Positions 29,131 through 39,211 of a stretch of DNA of 47,775 nt are shown in pieces. Each line of letters starts with the position of its first letter. The first letter of the stretch is position 1. Origin of the DNA: Thermoanaerobaculia bacterium (GTDB lineage: Bacteria; Acidobacteriota; Thermoanaerobaculia; Multivoradales; JAHEKO01); assembly GCA_947259195.1 (NCBI GenBank), contig CAMYLC010000134.1, forward strand, positions 1-47,775, given 5' to 3'. The notes beneath the pieces are model-generated. The model did no database searches and was not told the DNA's origin. It saw only the letters and a list, made by a program, of their open reading frames with translations. The position numbers were made by a program, and so were the translations under genes.

Positions 29131-30460
29131 ATCCGAGCTCTTGAGCCTCGAGGCGATCGCCGATCGTATCGAGACCGCATTGCGCCATTCACCGGCCGAC
29201 GAGACCGAGATCGTCTGGTTGGAGAAGAGCCGCGGTAAGAGTCGCAAACGAAACAAACAGATTGAATCCAGGCTCAATCACCAGCGCACCATCATGGTGC
29301 GCGTGTTCGACCGTCGCAGGGTTGGCAGCCATCGCACCGGTTTTGGCGAGATTGGCGAGTTGGAGAACAGCATCCGGTTCGCCATTGCGCAATCGCGAAG
29401 TCGCGAGCCTCTCCCGGGGCTCCTGCACGTTCCTGCCAATGAGACACCTACACCCGAGATCGAGGGGCTCTGGGATTCACAGATCGCGCAGCTCGACCCG
29501 CAGAGCGCCGAGCGACTTCTCCGGCCCTGGGCCGCAAACCGCGGCACCCTGGACCTGCAGTGGACGGCGGCGCATATCGTGGTGTTCAACACCCGGGGTG
29601 TCCGGCGTCAGGTGGCGGTGACAGCATCAGGCGTCGAAGCCCGGATCGGACGAAGACCCGGTGGAGGACGCGCCGCTTCTGCCGCACGAAGTCTGGAGGG
29701 GCTGGCTATCGGCAGCGTCTTCGAGCGGGCCAAGCAGCGCCACGCAGCCGGTCCGGAAGGGGAGCTGGTAGCCGATCCCCAACCAGTGGTCCTCTCGCCT
29801 GAGGCCACCGCCGGACTCTGCGACATCCTCAATCGCGTCGCCTTCTCTGCCGTCTCCTACTATCAGGGGAGCTCCTTTCTACGCGAGCATCTCGACGTCC
29901 AGGTCTTCGATCGCGCCATCAACCTGCGCGACGACGCCACCGATCCGGCTGGTCTACCGTTCCCGTTCGATCTGGAAGGTACCGCCAAACACCCGGTGGA
30001 CATGATTCTGAAAGGGGCACCGAAGACGCCGGCCCTGGACCAGCGCCAGGCGGCCCAGCTGGGACTCGAAGCGACCGCCCATGCGATAGGCGGCAATGAC
30101 GCCCGAGCCATGAACTTGTACCTGGCTCCCGGTGAGCTACCGGAAAAGGAGTTGCTCAGAGCAGCCGAAGGTGGCCTGTGGATCGGCTGGTTGGACCAGG
30201 TGGAGTGCTACGAGCCGTCGCGAGTCCAGATTCGCGCTCACGCCCGGGGCGTGCGTCGCATTCGCGAGGGCAAGCTCGCCGAGGGACTGCCCGATCTCAT
30301 CTGGGAGGACAGTCTGCTGCGGGCCTTTTCGAATCTGCTCGGTGTCGGTGCCGAACCGGTGGTCAGAATCAGCCACGACGGAGTCCTCGGAGGGATCTCT
30401 ACTCCGGCTCTGGCGATAGGCGACACCTCGAACTTCAGGCCCCTGCTCGAGGAGCTCTGA
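29105..30460 (+). CDS. TldD/PmbA family protein
   Basis: 451 aa from GTG 29105, with GGAG five bases upstream, overlapping the end of mtaB. It has the PmbA/TldD arrangement: N-terminal domain, then DVQVFDRAINLRDDATDPAGLPFPFDLEG, a conserved stretch in which TldD/TldE proteins hold D-x-T-x-P-G-L-x-x-x-x-D-x-E-G. The HExxxH zinc motif of catalytic TldD is not visible, so it resembles the non-metal partner (PmbA/TldE). No second member lies in the window. Family members mature microcin B17 and degrade unfolded peptides. The role here is unknown. Confidence 0.8.
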   Translation: MAIRNPTLESELLSLEAIADRIETALRHSPADETEIVWLEKSRGKSRKRNKQIESRLNHQRTIMVRVFDRRRVGSHRTGFGEIGELENSIRFAIAQSRSREPLPGLLHVPANETPTPEIEGLWDSQIAQLDPQSAERLLRPWAANRGTLDLQWTAAHIVVFNTRGVRRQVAVTASGVEARIGRRPGGGRAASAARSLEGLAIGSVFERAKQRHAAGPEGELVADPQPVVLSPEATAGLCDILNRVAFSAVSYYQGSSFLREHLDVQVFDRAINLRDDATDPAGLPFPFDLEGTAKHPVDMILKGAPKTPALDQRQAAQLGLEATAHAIGGNDARAMNLYLAPGELPEKELLRAAEGGLWIGWLDQVECYEPSRVQIRAHARGVRRIREGKLAEGLPDLIWEDSLLRAFSNLLGVGAEPVVRISHDGVLGGISTPALAIGDTSNFRPLLEEL

Positions 30461-30472
30461 AAGACCACAGAA

Positions 30473-30487
30473 GGGTAGACGCTACCC
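30473..30487. terminator. Hairpin between convergent genes
   Basis: GGGTAG-ACG-CTACCC, a six-base-pair stem with a three-base loop, in the 56-base gap between the PmbA-like gene and the phosphatase gene. No U-tract follows on either strand, so the assignment is weak. Confidence 0.3.
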
Positions 30488-30516
30488 GGATCTGATTCGG
30501 TGCTGCCGACAAAGAC

Positions 30517-32103
30517 TCACGCCGTGCGTCGGAGCAGGACGAGCGTCTGGTCGTCTCCCTGACTGAGCCCCTGAGCGAAGGTCGTGACCGCCGCGTCGAC
30601 GGCTCGAATCACCTCTGACAGCGATCGATCGCTGGAGGCACGGAGCAGATCGACTAATCTCGGCAGGCCGAACTCCTCGTCAGACGGTGATTCGCACTCG
30701 GTGAGACCGTCGCTGTACAAACAAAGCAGGTCACCTGGCTCGAGCACCAGGCTGCCACTTTCGTAGGAAGATTCTCCGAACAAACCCAACGGCAAGCCCC
30801 CGGAGGCCAACTCACGCACGTTGCCATCGCTACCGATCACGACACCGGGATTGTGCCCCGCGTTGACGTAGCGCACTTCGTTCGACGATGGGTCGAGCTC
30901 GACTACCAGCAGCGTGATGAACTTGTTGGGTGCCGTCGAGGCGGCGATATGCCGATTCAGATGCTGGACCAGGCCGGGACCGACCCCTTCCCGATCGACC
31001 AACAGCCGCAGAGCGGAGTGAATCGTCGACACCATGAGGGCCGCCGGCAGACCCTTGCCCGAGACGTCGGCCAGCACCGCCCCAACCCTTCCTTGCTTCA
31101 ACCGCATCAGGTCATAGAAGTCACCGCCAACGTGACGTGCGGGTCTGCTCCAGCCCGCCAGCTCGAAGCCCTGGACGACGGGGAACGCGGTCGGCAGGAG
31201 TCGGCGCTGGATGTCGGCCGCTAGCTCGATCTCCCGCTCCAGCCGCTCCTTTTCGAGGGCCTGGCGATGCAGATAAGCCGTCTCCAGCGCGGTAGCCGCC
31301 TGGTTGGCAAACAGGGCCAGGGTTCGTCGATCCGATTCCGGAAACGGTCCTACGCCATGCCGACTCTCCTTGTCGGCGATCAGCAGGATGCCTCGCGAGT
31401 TCGGTTCGGCGCCGACGGGTACAGCCATCAAATGACGGGCGCCCGGCAACAGGTACTGCTCGCCTCCGAGGCCAGGACCCAATACTTGAGCCACCTGGGG
31501 ATCGTCCAAAGGCAGCTCCGGTATAGCGTCACCCCCGAGAGTATGATCGAGCACCAGCCGCCCGCCACTGCGCAGGAATAGAGCGCCCCGCCGAGCATCC
31601 AGGAGCGATACTGCCCGCAGCAGGATCTCTTCGCCGAGCTGCTCGAGGTTGAGCATCGAGGCGATGGCCAATCCGACCTCGTAGAGGGCCTCGAGCTCGA
31701 CGCCTCGATAGTTGACGACAAAGCTCTGCTCCTTGAGCTGCCGCCTCAGGACGGCCGCGCGCAGCCCCGACGCCAGGGCAAGCACAATCGGGCCCTTCGG
31801 ACGTTTCCAGTCCTCCTCTCCTGGGGCGAAGAGAAGGCGGCCTTCCGGCAGCTCCAGGCTTTCGTAGCCACTCGAGTCATCACCATCGATCGAGGCTGGA
31901 AAGGCCTCGGAGCCCCACATCACTTGCCGCTCGAAACACTCGTCGCTCCCGGAGTAGAGAGCCGCGGCCTTGAGCCTCCGAGACTCGCACAGCAGCTGCA
32001 GAAGGCGCACCAGGAATGCACGCTCCCCTTCGCGCAGTCGAGCAGCGCCGAGGACGTCCTCCCAGCTCAAGTCTCGTTCAAGTGAGGCCGAGGGGCTACT
32101 CAT
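30517..32103 (-). CDS. GAF-SpoIIE serine phosphatase
   Basis: 528 aa. The N-terminal third is a divergent sensor-like region. Residues about 135-285 are a GAF domain (LEALYEVGLAIASMLNLEQL through RTLALFANQAATALETA). After a coiled-coil linker comes the SpoIIE/PP2C catalytic domain: ELAADIQRRLLPTAFP, HVGGDFYDLMRL, VGAVLADVSGKGLPAALMVS, YVNAGHNPG, LCLYSDGLTE and GDDQTLVLL. This is RsbU/RsbP-type, predicted to dephosphorylate the STAS protein encoded seven bases upstream. Last gene of a three-gene operon with STAS and RsbW-like proteins. Confidence 0.92.
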   Translation of the reverse strand: MSSPSASLERDLSWEDVLGAARLREGERAFLVRLLQLLCESRRLKAAALYSGSDECFERQVMWGSEAFPASIDGDDSSGYESLELPEGRLLFAPGEEDWKRPKGPIVLALASGLRAAVLRRQLKEQSFVVNYRGVELEALYEVGLAIASMLNLEQLGEEILLRAVSLLDARRGALFLRSGGRLVLDHTLGGDAIPELPLDDPQVAQVLGPGLGGEQYLLPGARHLMAVPVGAEPNSRGILLIADKESRHGVGPFPESDRRTLALFANQAATALETAYLHRQALEKERLEREIELAADIQRRLLPTAFPVVQGFELAGWSRPARHVGGDFYDLMRLKQGRVGAVLADVSGKGLPAALMVSTIHSALRLLVDREGVGPGLVQHLNRHIAASTAPNKFITLLVVELDPSSNEVRYVNAGHNPGVVIGSDGNVRELASGGLPLGLFGESSYESGSLVLEPGDLLCLYSDGLTECESPSDEEFGLPRLVDLLRASSDRSLSEVIRAVDAAVTTFAQGLSQGDDQTLVLLRRTA

Positions 32104-32110
32104 CCATCCA

Positions 32111-32461
32111 CTAGCCGCTCAGCTCGCCGATCGCTACTCCCTCGTCGGGGTAGATCTTGGCGTACTGGGCCAGTCCCATGATGTGAAAGGTCTTCTCGAT
32201 CGTTGGCGTGAGGTTGCAGAACGCCAGCCTGCCGTCGATCTCCAGCATCTTCTCGATGATCTCGATGAGAATCGAGATCCCGATCGAGTTGACGATCTTC
32301 GTTCCCTGGAGGTTGAGCAACAGCACTTTGTGATCGTCGTCGATCAGGTCGTACGCCACGCGGGCGATCTCCTCTCCCCCCTGGTTGTTGATGTAACCCT
32401 CGGTATAGATCACCGCCATCGGATGACGACGGTCGACGGTCACTTTCAACATTTCGGTCAT
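32111..32461 (-). CDS. STAS-domain anti-anti-sigma factor
   Basis: 116 aa, a single STAS domain. The expected phosphorylation site lies in TKIVNSIGISILIEIIEKM (Ser in NSIG, corresponding to DSSG of SpoIIAA/RsbV). Unphosphorylated STAS proteins bind the anti-sigma kinase and free its partner. It sits between the kinase gene (16 bases upstream) and the phosphatase gene, so all three parts of a partner switch are in one operon. The sigma factor or other output is not encoded nearby. Confidence 0.9.
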   Translation of the reverse strand: MTEMLKVTVDRRHPMAVIYTEGYINNQGGEEIARVAYDLIDDDHKVLLLNLQGTKIVNSIGISILIEIIEKMLEIDGRLAFCNLTPTIEKTFHIMGLAQYAKIYPDEGVAIGELSG

Positions 32462-32477
32462 TTCTTGACTCCCGAGA

Positions 32478-32912
32478 TCAGCGCAGCTTGCTCATCACAA
32501 CGGTCGTTCCGCTCGGGCCGGAGTGAATGTCGACCTCGTCCATCAGTCCCTTGATGATCGTCAGTCCCCATCCCCGCTTGCTCGCGGCCTTGAGCTTATC
32601 CTCGATTGTCGGCTTTACCAGATTCTCCGGTGTGAAACCGACGCCCGAGTCACGAATCGTAATCTGAAGCCTCTCCGGCTCCTCGTTCCCGAGTACGACG
32701 AATTGGATCTCTACCTTCCGATCATCCGCCTGGCTATGCTCGAAGCTATTGATACAGGCCTCTACGACCGCCATCCGGACCTCATCTATCTTATCGGAGC
32801 TCATCTCCATGAACTCCGCCAAGGCGGTTGCGGTCTTGCTGGCCGCAATCTCCATGTCCGGCAACATCGGGAGGGTCAGAGTGACCTCCCTTAGAACGGC
32901 GCTACTGGCCAT
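32478..32912 (-). CDS. RsbW-like anti-sigma kinase (HATPase)
   Basis: 144 aa, GHKL ATPase of the RsbW/SpoIIAB group. N-box EVRMAVVEACINSFEHS, G1-like IRDSGVGF, and G2-like SKRGWGLTIIKGLMDEV. No histidine-kinase dimerisation domain. Such proteins phosphorylate the STAS partner and sequester a sigma factor when the STAS protein is phosphorylated. First gene of the operon; the 467-base region upstream carries several structured sites. ATG start. Confidence 0.9.
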   Translation of the reverse strand: MASSAVLREVTLTLPMLPDMEIAASKTATALAEFMEMSSDKIDEVRMAVVEACINSFEHSQADDRKVEIQFVVLGNEEPERLQITIRDSGVGFTPENLVKPTIEDKLKAASKRGWGLTIIKGLMDEVDIHSGPSGTTVVMSKLR

Positions 32913-33379
32913 ACCTCCATCCGAGCTCCATTAGATCACCCCCCGGGCCTGTATCAGAAGGCCAGGTAGATCTGGAGCAGGTAGACTGCAATGGGCTTGA
33001 TACTGTCGTTCGCCAGAAGCCAGCCTGAAGCCAGCACTGACGTGCCACATACGACCACGTGAACCGGTATTTGCGGAATGGGTAAGGCTCTTCGAATCGA
33101 CTGCAGCATCGGTGATCTCCCTGGTTCGCGCTACCGAACCAGCAAACCTGCTGCCAACTGCGACCGATACCACCCGAAACTCCATAAACCTCCTGTTTGC
33201 AATTGTTTGCAGAGAACTCCCCAATCGAGATGCGGCACGATTGAATCTCATCATGCGACACAGTGTCGCACCCGGGCGGAGTATGCCCAGATTCTTGGGG
33301 CAGAGTTGCTCGAAAAGCGACACCTTGGCTTCGATTTGGGACAATTTGCCGCATATAAGCAATTTTGCCGCACTGCCGC
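32913..33379. promoter_or_regulatory. Structured regulatory region upstream of the partner-switch operon
   Basis: No credible gene. It contains a perfect hairpin CTGGTTCG-CGCTAC-CGAACCAG (33121-33142), a 17-base palindrome centred at 33262, and the direct repeats CAATTTGCCGC (33342-33352) and CAATTTTGCCGC (33360-33371). It is locally more AT-rich than the flanking genes. Confidence 0.5.
33254..33270. promoter_or_regulatory. 17-base perfect palindrome, putative operator
   Basis: TGCGACAC-A-GTGTCGCA is fully symmetric. Its size and symmetry suit a dimeric repressor or activator. It lies 342 bases before the RsbW-like ATG and 110 bases past the end of the AAA+ activator gene. Confidence 0.5.
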
Positions 33380-34858
33380 TCAGTAGCCCTTTCTTTGTAG
33401 CGTTCGTCGATCGATTCCGAGAAGCGTTGCGGCCCGGCTCTTGTTGCCCCCGACCATGCGAAGGACCCGTGCGATATGCAGCCGCTCTGCCGTGGACAGG
33501 TCCAGGGGCTCCGGTCCACCAGTGCCACCGGACTCTCCCATCAGCGACCGTACCAGCTGAGGCTCGATGACCCCTTCGGCCAGCGAGACGGCTGCCTCCA
33601 CGAGATTCTGCAGCTCTCGCACATTGCCCGGATAGTCGTGACCCATGATCTCGGTCAGGCTCTCTGCCGGGAACCGAGGCAGCTCGATCTGCTCGCGCTC
33701 GCAAAAGCCTTCGGCGAAGTAGCGAACCAGGTGCGGAATGTCCTGGCGGCGCTCTCTCAAGGGCGGAAGCTGGATCTCCACTCCTTTCAGGCGATAGTAC
33801 AAGTCCTCGCGGAATAGCTTCTTCGACACCAGACTCTCGAGATCCTGATGGGTAGCAGCAATCAGGCGAACATCGACTGGAGTCGGTTGGTGGCCGCCGA
33901 CGCGCACGATCTCGCGCTCCTGCAGGGCTCGTAGCAGCTTGATCTGCAGGGCTGGCTGCATGTCCCCAATCTCATCCAGGAAGAGAGTGCCGCCGTCAGC
34001 CAGTTCGAATTTGCCTCGCCGGGCGTCCACTCCAGTGGCCACCCCTCCCTCGATACCGAACAGCTCGCTCTCCAGCAGGGTCTCGGGCAAGGCGGCACAA
34101 TTGACCGCCACCAGGGCTCCGCTGCGGCCCGAGTGGAAGTGCAGCAGCTTCGCTACCAGCTCCTTGCCGGTGCCGCTCTCGCCTCGAACCACCACACTGA
34201 CTCCTCGGGGCGCTACCCTTTCGACAAGCTCCAACACCCGCCTCATGGGTGGTGCATGGGCGACGATCCGGTGACCAGCCACCTGATTCGCCAGATGGTC
34301 TCGGAGAGCCTTGTTCTCTTCTTGCAGCCGCTCCCGCTGCGCCTCAAGATCCGCTACCTGACGGGCACTGTCCAGAGCGACCCCAGCCAGGGCAGCGACC
34401 GACTCGAGGAAACGCCTGTCCTCGGCGCTGAAACCGAGCCGCTCGCCTCCCCGCTGCTCCTTGTCGAGTACCGCCAGGTAGCCCAGAAAGACCCCGCGAT
34501 TCACCAGAGGTGTCGCAAGTACTTCGTGGTACTCCCTTGCTACCAGCACTCCGTCTCGCTGGGACAGGGACTGTCCACTGGCCAACACCTCGCGCCATAG
34601 GGGCGCGGAGAGCAGGGTCGAGGCCTCGGGTGGGGCATCAGGCCAACCGACAGTGGCTGCGGCGTGGCCGGCTCCGTATTCGTCTCGGGTCACGGCGACC
34701 GCCGCCTCCGGATCCAGGACTGCACAGACCCTCTCCAGCAACTCGTCGACCAATTCCTGCTCGGGTCGATGAGCATGCAGCGCCACAGCCAGATCGTAGA
34801 GGGTCTCCAGCTGCAGAATGCGCCGCTTTTCAGCGAAGGTCGCTCGCGCTTCAGTCAT
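33380..34858 (-). CDS. GAF-AAA+-Fis activator with non-GAFTGA loop
   Basis: 492 aa, bacterial enhancer-binding protein layout: GAF sensor (about 31-165), coiled linker, AAA+ domain, and Fis-type helix-turn-helix at the end (GGNKSRAATLLGIDRRTLQRK). AAA+ motifs: Walker A GESGTGKE (226-233), Walker B GTLFLDEIGDM (D295/E296), sensor I VRLIAATHQDL, and YYRLKGVEIQLPPLRER. The sigma54-contact loop, normally GAFTGA, reads GVATGV (272-277), so the key Phe and Thr context is altered. It may act on sigma54 in a modified way or on another target. ATG 34858 starts 60 bases downstream of the uvrA stop. Confidence 0.9.
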   Translation of the reverse strand: MTEARATFAEKRRILQLETLYDLAVALHAHRPEQELVDELLERVCAVLDPEAAVAVTRDEYGAGHAAATVGWPDAPPEASTLLSAPLWREVLASGQSLSQRDGVLVAREYHEVLATPLVNRGVFLGYLAVLDKEQRGGERLGFSAEDRRFLESVAALAGVALDSARQVADLEAQRERLQEENKALRDHLANQVAGHRIVAHAPPMRRVLELVERVAPRGVSVVVRGESGTGKELVAKLLHFHSGRSGALVAVNCAALPETLLESELFGIEGGVATGVDARRGKFELADGGTLFLDEIGDMQPALQIKLLRALQEREIVRVGGHQPTPVDVRLIAATHQDLESLVSKKLFREDLYYRLKGVEIQLPPLRERRQDIPHLVRYFAEGFCEREQIELPRFPAESLTEIMGHDYPGNVRELQNLVEAAVSLAEGVIEPQLVRSLMGESGGTGGPEPLDLSTAERLHIARVLRMVGGNKSRAATLLGIDRRTLQRKGY

Positions 34859-34917
34859 CGCTATCGCGCTGATTCTACAGGGTTTCCGTTGCAGTCCACA
34901 GTGGAATGCAAGGCGGG

Positions 34918-37746
34918 CTAGGGGGTGCGTTTCTTGCCCAGGATCCGCTTGAGGTACTGACCGGTGTAGCTCTTCTTGACTCGAGCGACCTTCTCGGGCG
35001 GTCCTTCGGCGACCAGATATCCTCCGGCGTCCCCCCCGTCCGGGCCGAGGTCGATGATCCAATCCGCCGTCTTGATGACCTCCAGGTTGTGTTCGATCAC
35101 CACGACGGTGTTGCCGAGGTCCGTCAGTCGGTGCAGCAGCCGCAACAGCTTTCCGACGTCGTCGAAATGCAGCCCGGTCGTCGGCTCGTCCAAAAGATAG
35201 AGAGTTCGTCCGGTGGACCGTTTACATAGTTCCTTGGCGAGCTTGACTCTTTGCGCCTCGCCACCTGAAAGAGTCGTGGCAGGCTGCCCCAGGTGGATAT
35301 AGCCCAAACCGACCTCATCGAGTGTGGTCAGAATCCGATCGATGGCCGGGATGTTGCGGAATACCTCGCGCGCCTGCTCGACGGACAGATCCAGGATCTC
35401 GGCGATGTTCAGGCCCTTGTAGGTCACCGTCAGAGTCTCCCGATCGTAGCGCTGCCCCCCGCAGACCTCGCAGGTCACGTAGATGTCGGGCAGGAAGTGC
35501 ATCTCGATCTTGATCTGCCCGTCCCCTTTGCAGGCCTCGCACCGCCCTCCCTTGACGTTGAAGCTGAAACGACCGGGCTTGTAGCCGCGCTGCCTGGCCT
35601 CGGGTGTCTTGGCCATGAGGTTGCGAATGTGCCCGAAGACATTGGTGTAGGTGGCGGGGTTGGATCGCGGAGTCCGGCCGATGGGGCTCTGATCGATCGC
35701 GATCACCTTGTCCAACTCGTCGAGACCAACGATCGCCTGGTGAGCTCCGGCCTTCTCGGCGGCGCGATAGAAGTGAGTGGCCAACGCCCGGTAGAGAATA
35801 TCGTTGACCATGCTGCTCTTGCCCGAGCCGGAGACCCCGGTGACAACGGTGAACAGCCCCAGTGGAAAGCCGACGTCGAGTCCTTTGAGATTGTTGTGCT
35901 GTGCGCCTCGGATCAACAACCGGTCACCATCGGGCTGCCTGCGCTCGGGCGGCACGGGAACCTCCATCTCACCGCGCATGTACTTGCCGGTCAGGGTGTC
36001 GGCGCTCTGGGCGATGTTGTCAGGCGTATCCGCAGCCATGACTTCCCCACCATGGATTCCGGCCCCTGGCCCGAGGTCGATAACCCAGTCGGCCGAGCGG
36101 ATGGTCTCCTCGTCATGCTCGACGACCAGTACCGTGTTGCCCAGGTCTCGCATACCCTGCAATGTGCCAATCAACTTGGCATTGTCTCGCTGGTGTAGAC
36201 CGATGGACGGCTCGTCCAAGACGTAGAGGACTCCCATGAGCTTGCTGCCGATCTGCGTGGCCAGCCGGATCCTCTGACTCTCCCCGCCTGAGAGCTTTGC
36301 CGACGAGCGATCGAGACTGAGATAACCAACCCCGACGTCGTCCAGGAATCCGAGCCGGTCTTCGATCTCCTGCACCACCTTTTCAGCGATAGCCCTCTGC
36401 CGGCGATTGAGCTTCAACTGGCCCAGGAACTGCCGCAGGTCCGATACGGTCATCTCCGACAGCGCCTGAATATGGCGGCCGGTGAGAGTCACCGCCAGGG
36501 CTTCGGGGCGCAGGCGACGGCCCGCGCAGGCAGAGCAGGTATGGACCGACATGTACTTCTCGATCTCGTGACGGACGCCCATCGAGTCGGTCTCTTTGTG
36601 CCGCCGCTCCAGCCTGGGGATGACCCCTTCGTAGCTACCGCGCCACTTGTAGCTCGAGCGCTTGCCGCTGAGCTCGAAGGTCATCTCCTGGTCGCCACTG
36701 CCGAAAAGAATGACCTGACGGATCTCCTCCGGTAGCTCACGCCACGGTGTTTCCAACGAGAAATCGAGTTCCTTTGCCAGGGTCTGGGTCATGCGCATGC
36801 GCCAGGACCGCGAGCTACTCGGCCACGGTGCTATGGCTCCCGCCGAGAGAGAGCGCTCGGGGTCGGCGATGATCTTGTCCGGGTCGACGCCCATATGGGT
36901 TCCCAAACCAGAACACGAGGGACAGGCGCCGAAAGGGCTGTTGAAGGAGAACAGCCTCGGGGTGATCTCGGAGAGACTGGTGCCGCAGTCGATGCAGGCG
37001 TACATCTGCGACAGTGTCTCCTCGGGCAGGCCCATCGGAGCCAGCACCAGCAGACCCTCACCCACCTTGAGGGCCGTCTCGATGGAGCTCGCCAGGCGCT
37101 GCTCGATCTCGGGTTTGACCACCAGTCGGTCCACGACGATGTCGATCGAGTGCTTCTTCTTCTTGTCCAGAACCGGCAACTTGCCCTGCAGATCGATGGT
37201 CTCGCCATCGATGCGGGCCCGGATGAAACCCTCCTTGACCATCTGTGCCAGTTGCTTCTTGTACTCACCCTTCTTGCCACGGACGTAGGGCGCATAGAGG
37301 ACAAGCCGAGATTTCTCGGGCAAGGCCATGATCCTGTCCACCATCTGCTGGACCGTCTGGGGTCGAATCTCCTGACCGCAGTTGGGGCAGTGAGGAGTAC
37401 CAACGGAGGCAAACAGCAGCCGCAGGTAGTCGTGGATCTCGGTCACCGTGCCGACGGTGGATCGGGGATTGCGTGATACCGACTTCTGCTCGATGGAGAT
37501 GGCCGGAGAGAGCCCCTCGATGGAGTCCACATCGGGCTTCTCCATTTGCTGCAGGAACTGTCTGGCGTAGGCCGACAGCGACTCGACGTACCTTCGCTGT
37601 CCCTCGGCGTACAGCGTGTCGAAGGCCAAAGAGGACTTGCCGGATCCGGAGACGCCGGTGATCACCACCAGGCGGTTGCGTGGGATCTCCAGATCGATGT
37701 TCTTGAGGTTGTGCTCCCGGGCACCGCGTATGTGAATGCTGTCCAT
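34918..37746 (-). CDS. uvrA: Excinuclease ABC subunit A
   Basis: 942 aa, matching UvrA length (about 940). Damage-recognition ATPase of nucleotide excision repair. It has two ABC modules with Walker [10 protein letters not shown] in each half. Zinc-binding Cys sets are CIDCG...CPSC (about 280-305) and CEACKGDG...CEVCGG. Both signature regions ([12 protein letters not shown] and [12 protein letters not shown]) and Walker B motifs ([30 protein letters not shown]) are intact. No uvrB or uvrC is nearby. ATG start. Preceded by a terminator that isolates it from the porin gene. Confidence 0.98.
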   Translation of the reverse strand: MDSIHIRGAREHNLKNIDLEIPRNRLVVITGVSGSGKSSLAFDTLYAEGQRRYVESLSAYARQFLQQMEKPDVDSIEGLSPAISIEQKSVSRNPRSTVGTVTEIHDYLRLLFASVGTPHCPNCGQEIRPQTVQQMVDRIMALPEKSRLVLYAPYVRGKKGEYKKQLAQMVKEGFIRARIDGETIDLQGKLPVLDKKKKHSIDIVVDRLVVKPEIEQRLASSIETALKVGEGLLVLAPMGLPEETLSQMYACIDCGTSLSEITPRLFSFNSPFGACPSCSGLGTHMGVDPDKIIADPERSLSAGAIAPWPSSSRSWRMRMTQTLAKELDFSLETPWRELPEEIRQVILFGSGDQEMTFELSGKRSSYKWRGSYEGVIPRLERRHKETDSMGVRHEIEKYMSVHTCSACAGRRLRPEALAVTLTGRHIQALSEMTVSDLRQFLGQLKLNRRQRAIAEKVVQEIEDRLGFLDDVGVGYLSLDRSSAKLSGGESQRIRLATQIGSKLMGVLYVLDEPSIGLHQRDNAKLIGTLQGMRDLGNTVLVVEHDEETIRSADWVIDLGPGAGIHGGEVMAADTPDNIAQSADTLTGKYMRGEMEVPVPPERRQPDGDRLLIRGAQHNNLKGLDVGFPLGLFTVVTGVSGSGKSSMVNDILYRALATHFYRAAEKAGAHQAIVGLDELDKVIAIDQSPIGRTPRSNPATYTNVFGHIRNLMAKTPEARQRGYKPGRFSFNVKGGRCEACKGDGQIKIEMHFLPDIYVTCEVCGGQRYDRETLTVTYKGLNIAEILDLSVEQAREVFRNIPAIDRILTTLDEVGLGYIHLGQPATTLSGGEAQRVKLAKELCKRSTGRTLYLLDEPTTGLHFDDVGKLLRLLHRLTDLGNTVVVIEHNLEVIKTADWIIDLGPDGGDAGGYLVAEGPPEKVARVKKSYTGQYLKRILGKKRTP

Positions 37747-37769
37747 GAACTCTAAGAAAAGGCAGAGTC

Positions 37770-37802
37770 AAAAAAAGTGGGCTGGAGTCTACCAGCCCAC
37801 TT
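37770..37802 (-). terminator. Intrinsic terminator of the FadL-like gene
   Basis: On the minus strand: AAGTGGGCTGG, loop of six, CCAGCCCACTT, then a run of T residues (37770-37776). The stem is 11 perfect base pairs. It lies about 53 bases past the porin stop. Confidence 0.88.
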
Positions 37803-37855
37803 CTCAATAACCAGGTCTTGAACGCCCAGAGCGCTCGAGACCGATGTTGACTTGA

Positions 37856-39211
37856 CTAGAACCCGATCGAGAGCCCGACCAACCAAGCGGTCTGGTTGTA
37901 CTCACCGAAGTAGTAGTTGTCGGACTCTCCGCTGACGGTCTTCGAGTCGAATGGCAGATACATGACCGCTAGGTCGAAGCTCGCCTTGTTGCCCTGGTGC
38001 CCATAGCCAAAACTGAATCCGTTCCGATTCGCATCGGGGAGTAGTGGACCGGCTCCGGCTGTGGGTTGTGGGGTCTCGTCATATACATAGCCGAAGCGCC
38101 ACTGGTTGGCTTCGCTGCTGTTCCAATGAACACCGAGACGGTAGTTGTAGGAATCGTCCCAGTTCTGTGGACGGACGATGTCGTCGAGGACCGGTGTGCC
38201 GTCGGGAAGAGTCGGACTGTCGACCTGGATGACCAACGTGTCGAAGGAGCTCCAGCCCGCCCAGTTGATATCGATCTCGAACCCCAGCGTCGGCGAGGCC
38301 ATGAAGTGGAAGCCCAGGCTCGCGATGTCCGGAAAATCGATCTCGGTCTTGCCACCCAAGGTCTGGCCAAACGGCAGGATCGCCCCGAGCTGGCCATCGA
38401 GTGGCGGAATGCCCGTCGGAATCTGCGTCAGCATCAAGTCGCCGTCGTACTCCACACTGATGCCGCTCCGATACGAGAAGCCCCAGGAGAAGCTGTTGTT
38501 GTACCTGTGCAGGATTCCGAGGTTGAAGCCGTAGCCATAGTCGTAACCGCCCTTGATCTCCGAGGCGGCGAACTCAGGTCCGCAGAGCGGGTGACTGACA
38601 TCGGGGTCGAGACATGGCGGATTCGGGTTGATGCCGATGTTGTAAAACGAGCGATTCTGCAACTCGACCTCTGAGAACCGACCGATCACCCCGATACCGA
38701 TTCCGAAATTGTCCGTCGCCATCCACCCGAACGTCGGATTCACATCGATCGCTTGTAGCGAAGCGAAGGTGCTGACGTGGCGCCCGGTGAATTCGTCAGC
38801 GTTTTTCCAGTCCGTGGACAAGCCGAACGGCGCATTGATGCCCAGACCGAAGGTCATCCGATCGTTGATCGGCTCGACCCAATAGAAATGAGGCGGAAAT
38901 GCTGACAGCCCTTCCTGCTCTTCACTGACACCTGGGCCAGGATAGGGAGCTGCTCCTTTGAAATCTGCCTCCGTAGAGAAGATATAGGTGACACCGAGCA
39001 TGAAGTCACGCTCGTGTTGAAAGGCGATTCCTCCCGCGTTGAAGAACATCGCCGAAGGATCATCGGCTTGTGCCGTGAAGGCACTCGACATCCCCATCGC
39101 TTTGGTGCCGTGCTCGAAGATTCCGAAGCCCGCCGCTTGCACCGGTGCTACCGCTGCCAGCAGTAGGCCGGCGACCCCCAGACCCAAGACCAGAGATTTC
39201 TTTAGCGTCAT
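37856..39211 (-). CDS. OmpP1/FadL-family outer-membrane protein
   Basis: 451 aa. Signal peptide ending APVQAAGF, then the FadL N-terminal signature (GFGIFEHGTKAMGMSSAFTAQADDPSAMFFNAGGIAF): the hatch region and the NPAG-like element. Beta-strand-rich with alternating aromatics, and the C-terminal residue is Phe, as expected for BAM-inserted barrels. It transports hydrophobic compounds such as long-chain fatty acids. GGAGG lies seven to eight bases before the ATG, and a strong terminator follows. Stands as a single transcription unit. Substrate unknown. Confidence 0.92.
   Translation of the reverse strand: MTLKKSLVLGLGVAGLLLAAVAPVQAAGFGIFEHGTKAMGMSSAFTAQADDPSAMFFNAGGIAFQHERDFMLGVTYIFSTEADFKGAAPYPGPGVSEEQEGLSAFPPHFYWVEPINDRMTFGLGINAPFGLSTDWKNADEFTGRHVSTFASLQAIDVNPTFGWMATDNFGIGIGVIGRFSEVELQNRSFYNIGINPNPPCLDPDVSHPLCGPEFAASEIKGGYDYGYGFNLGILHRYNNSFSWGFSYRSGISVEYDGDLMLTQIPTGIPPLDGQLGAILPFGQTLGGKTEIDFPDIASLGFHFMASPTLGFEIDINWAGWSSFDTLVIQVDSPTLPDGTPVLDDIVRPQNWDDSYNYRLGVHWNSSEANQWRFGYVYDETPQPTAGAGPLLPDANRNGFSFGYGHQGNKASFDLAVMYLPFDSKTVSGESDNYYFGEYNQTAWLVGLSIGF

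Noticed and set aside
33034..33048. Sigma54-like promoter on the minus strand (TGGCACG...TGC)
   Set aside because: The GG-to-GC spacing is nine bases, not ten; deletion of one base normally abolishes sigma54 recognition.
33340..33352. Sigma54-like TGGGAC...TTTGC on the plus strand
   Set aside because: Spacing between the two elements is too short by two, and no plus-strand gene follows.
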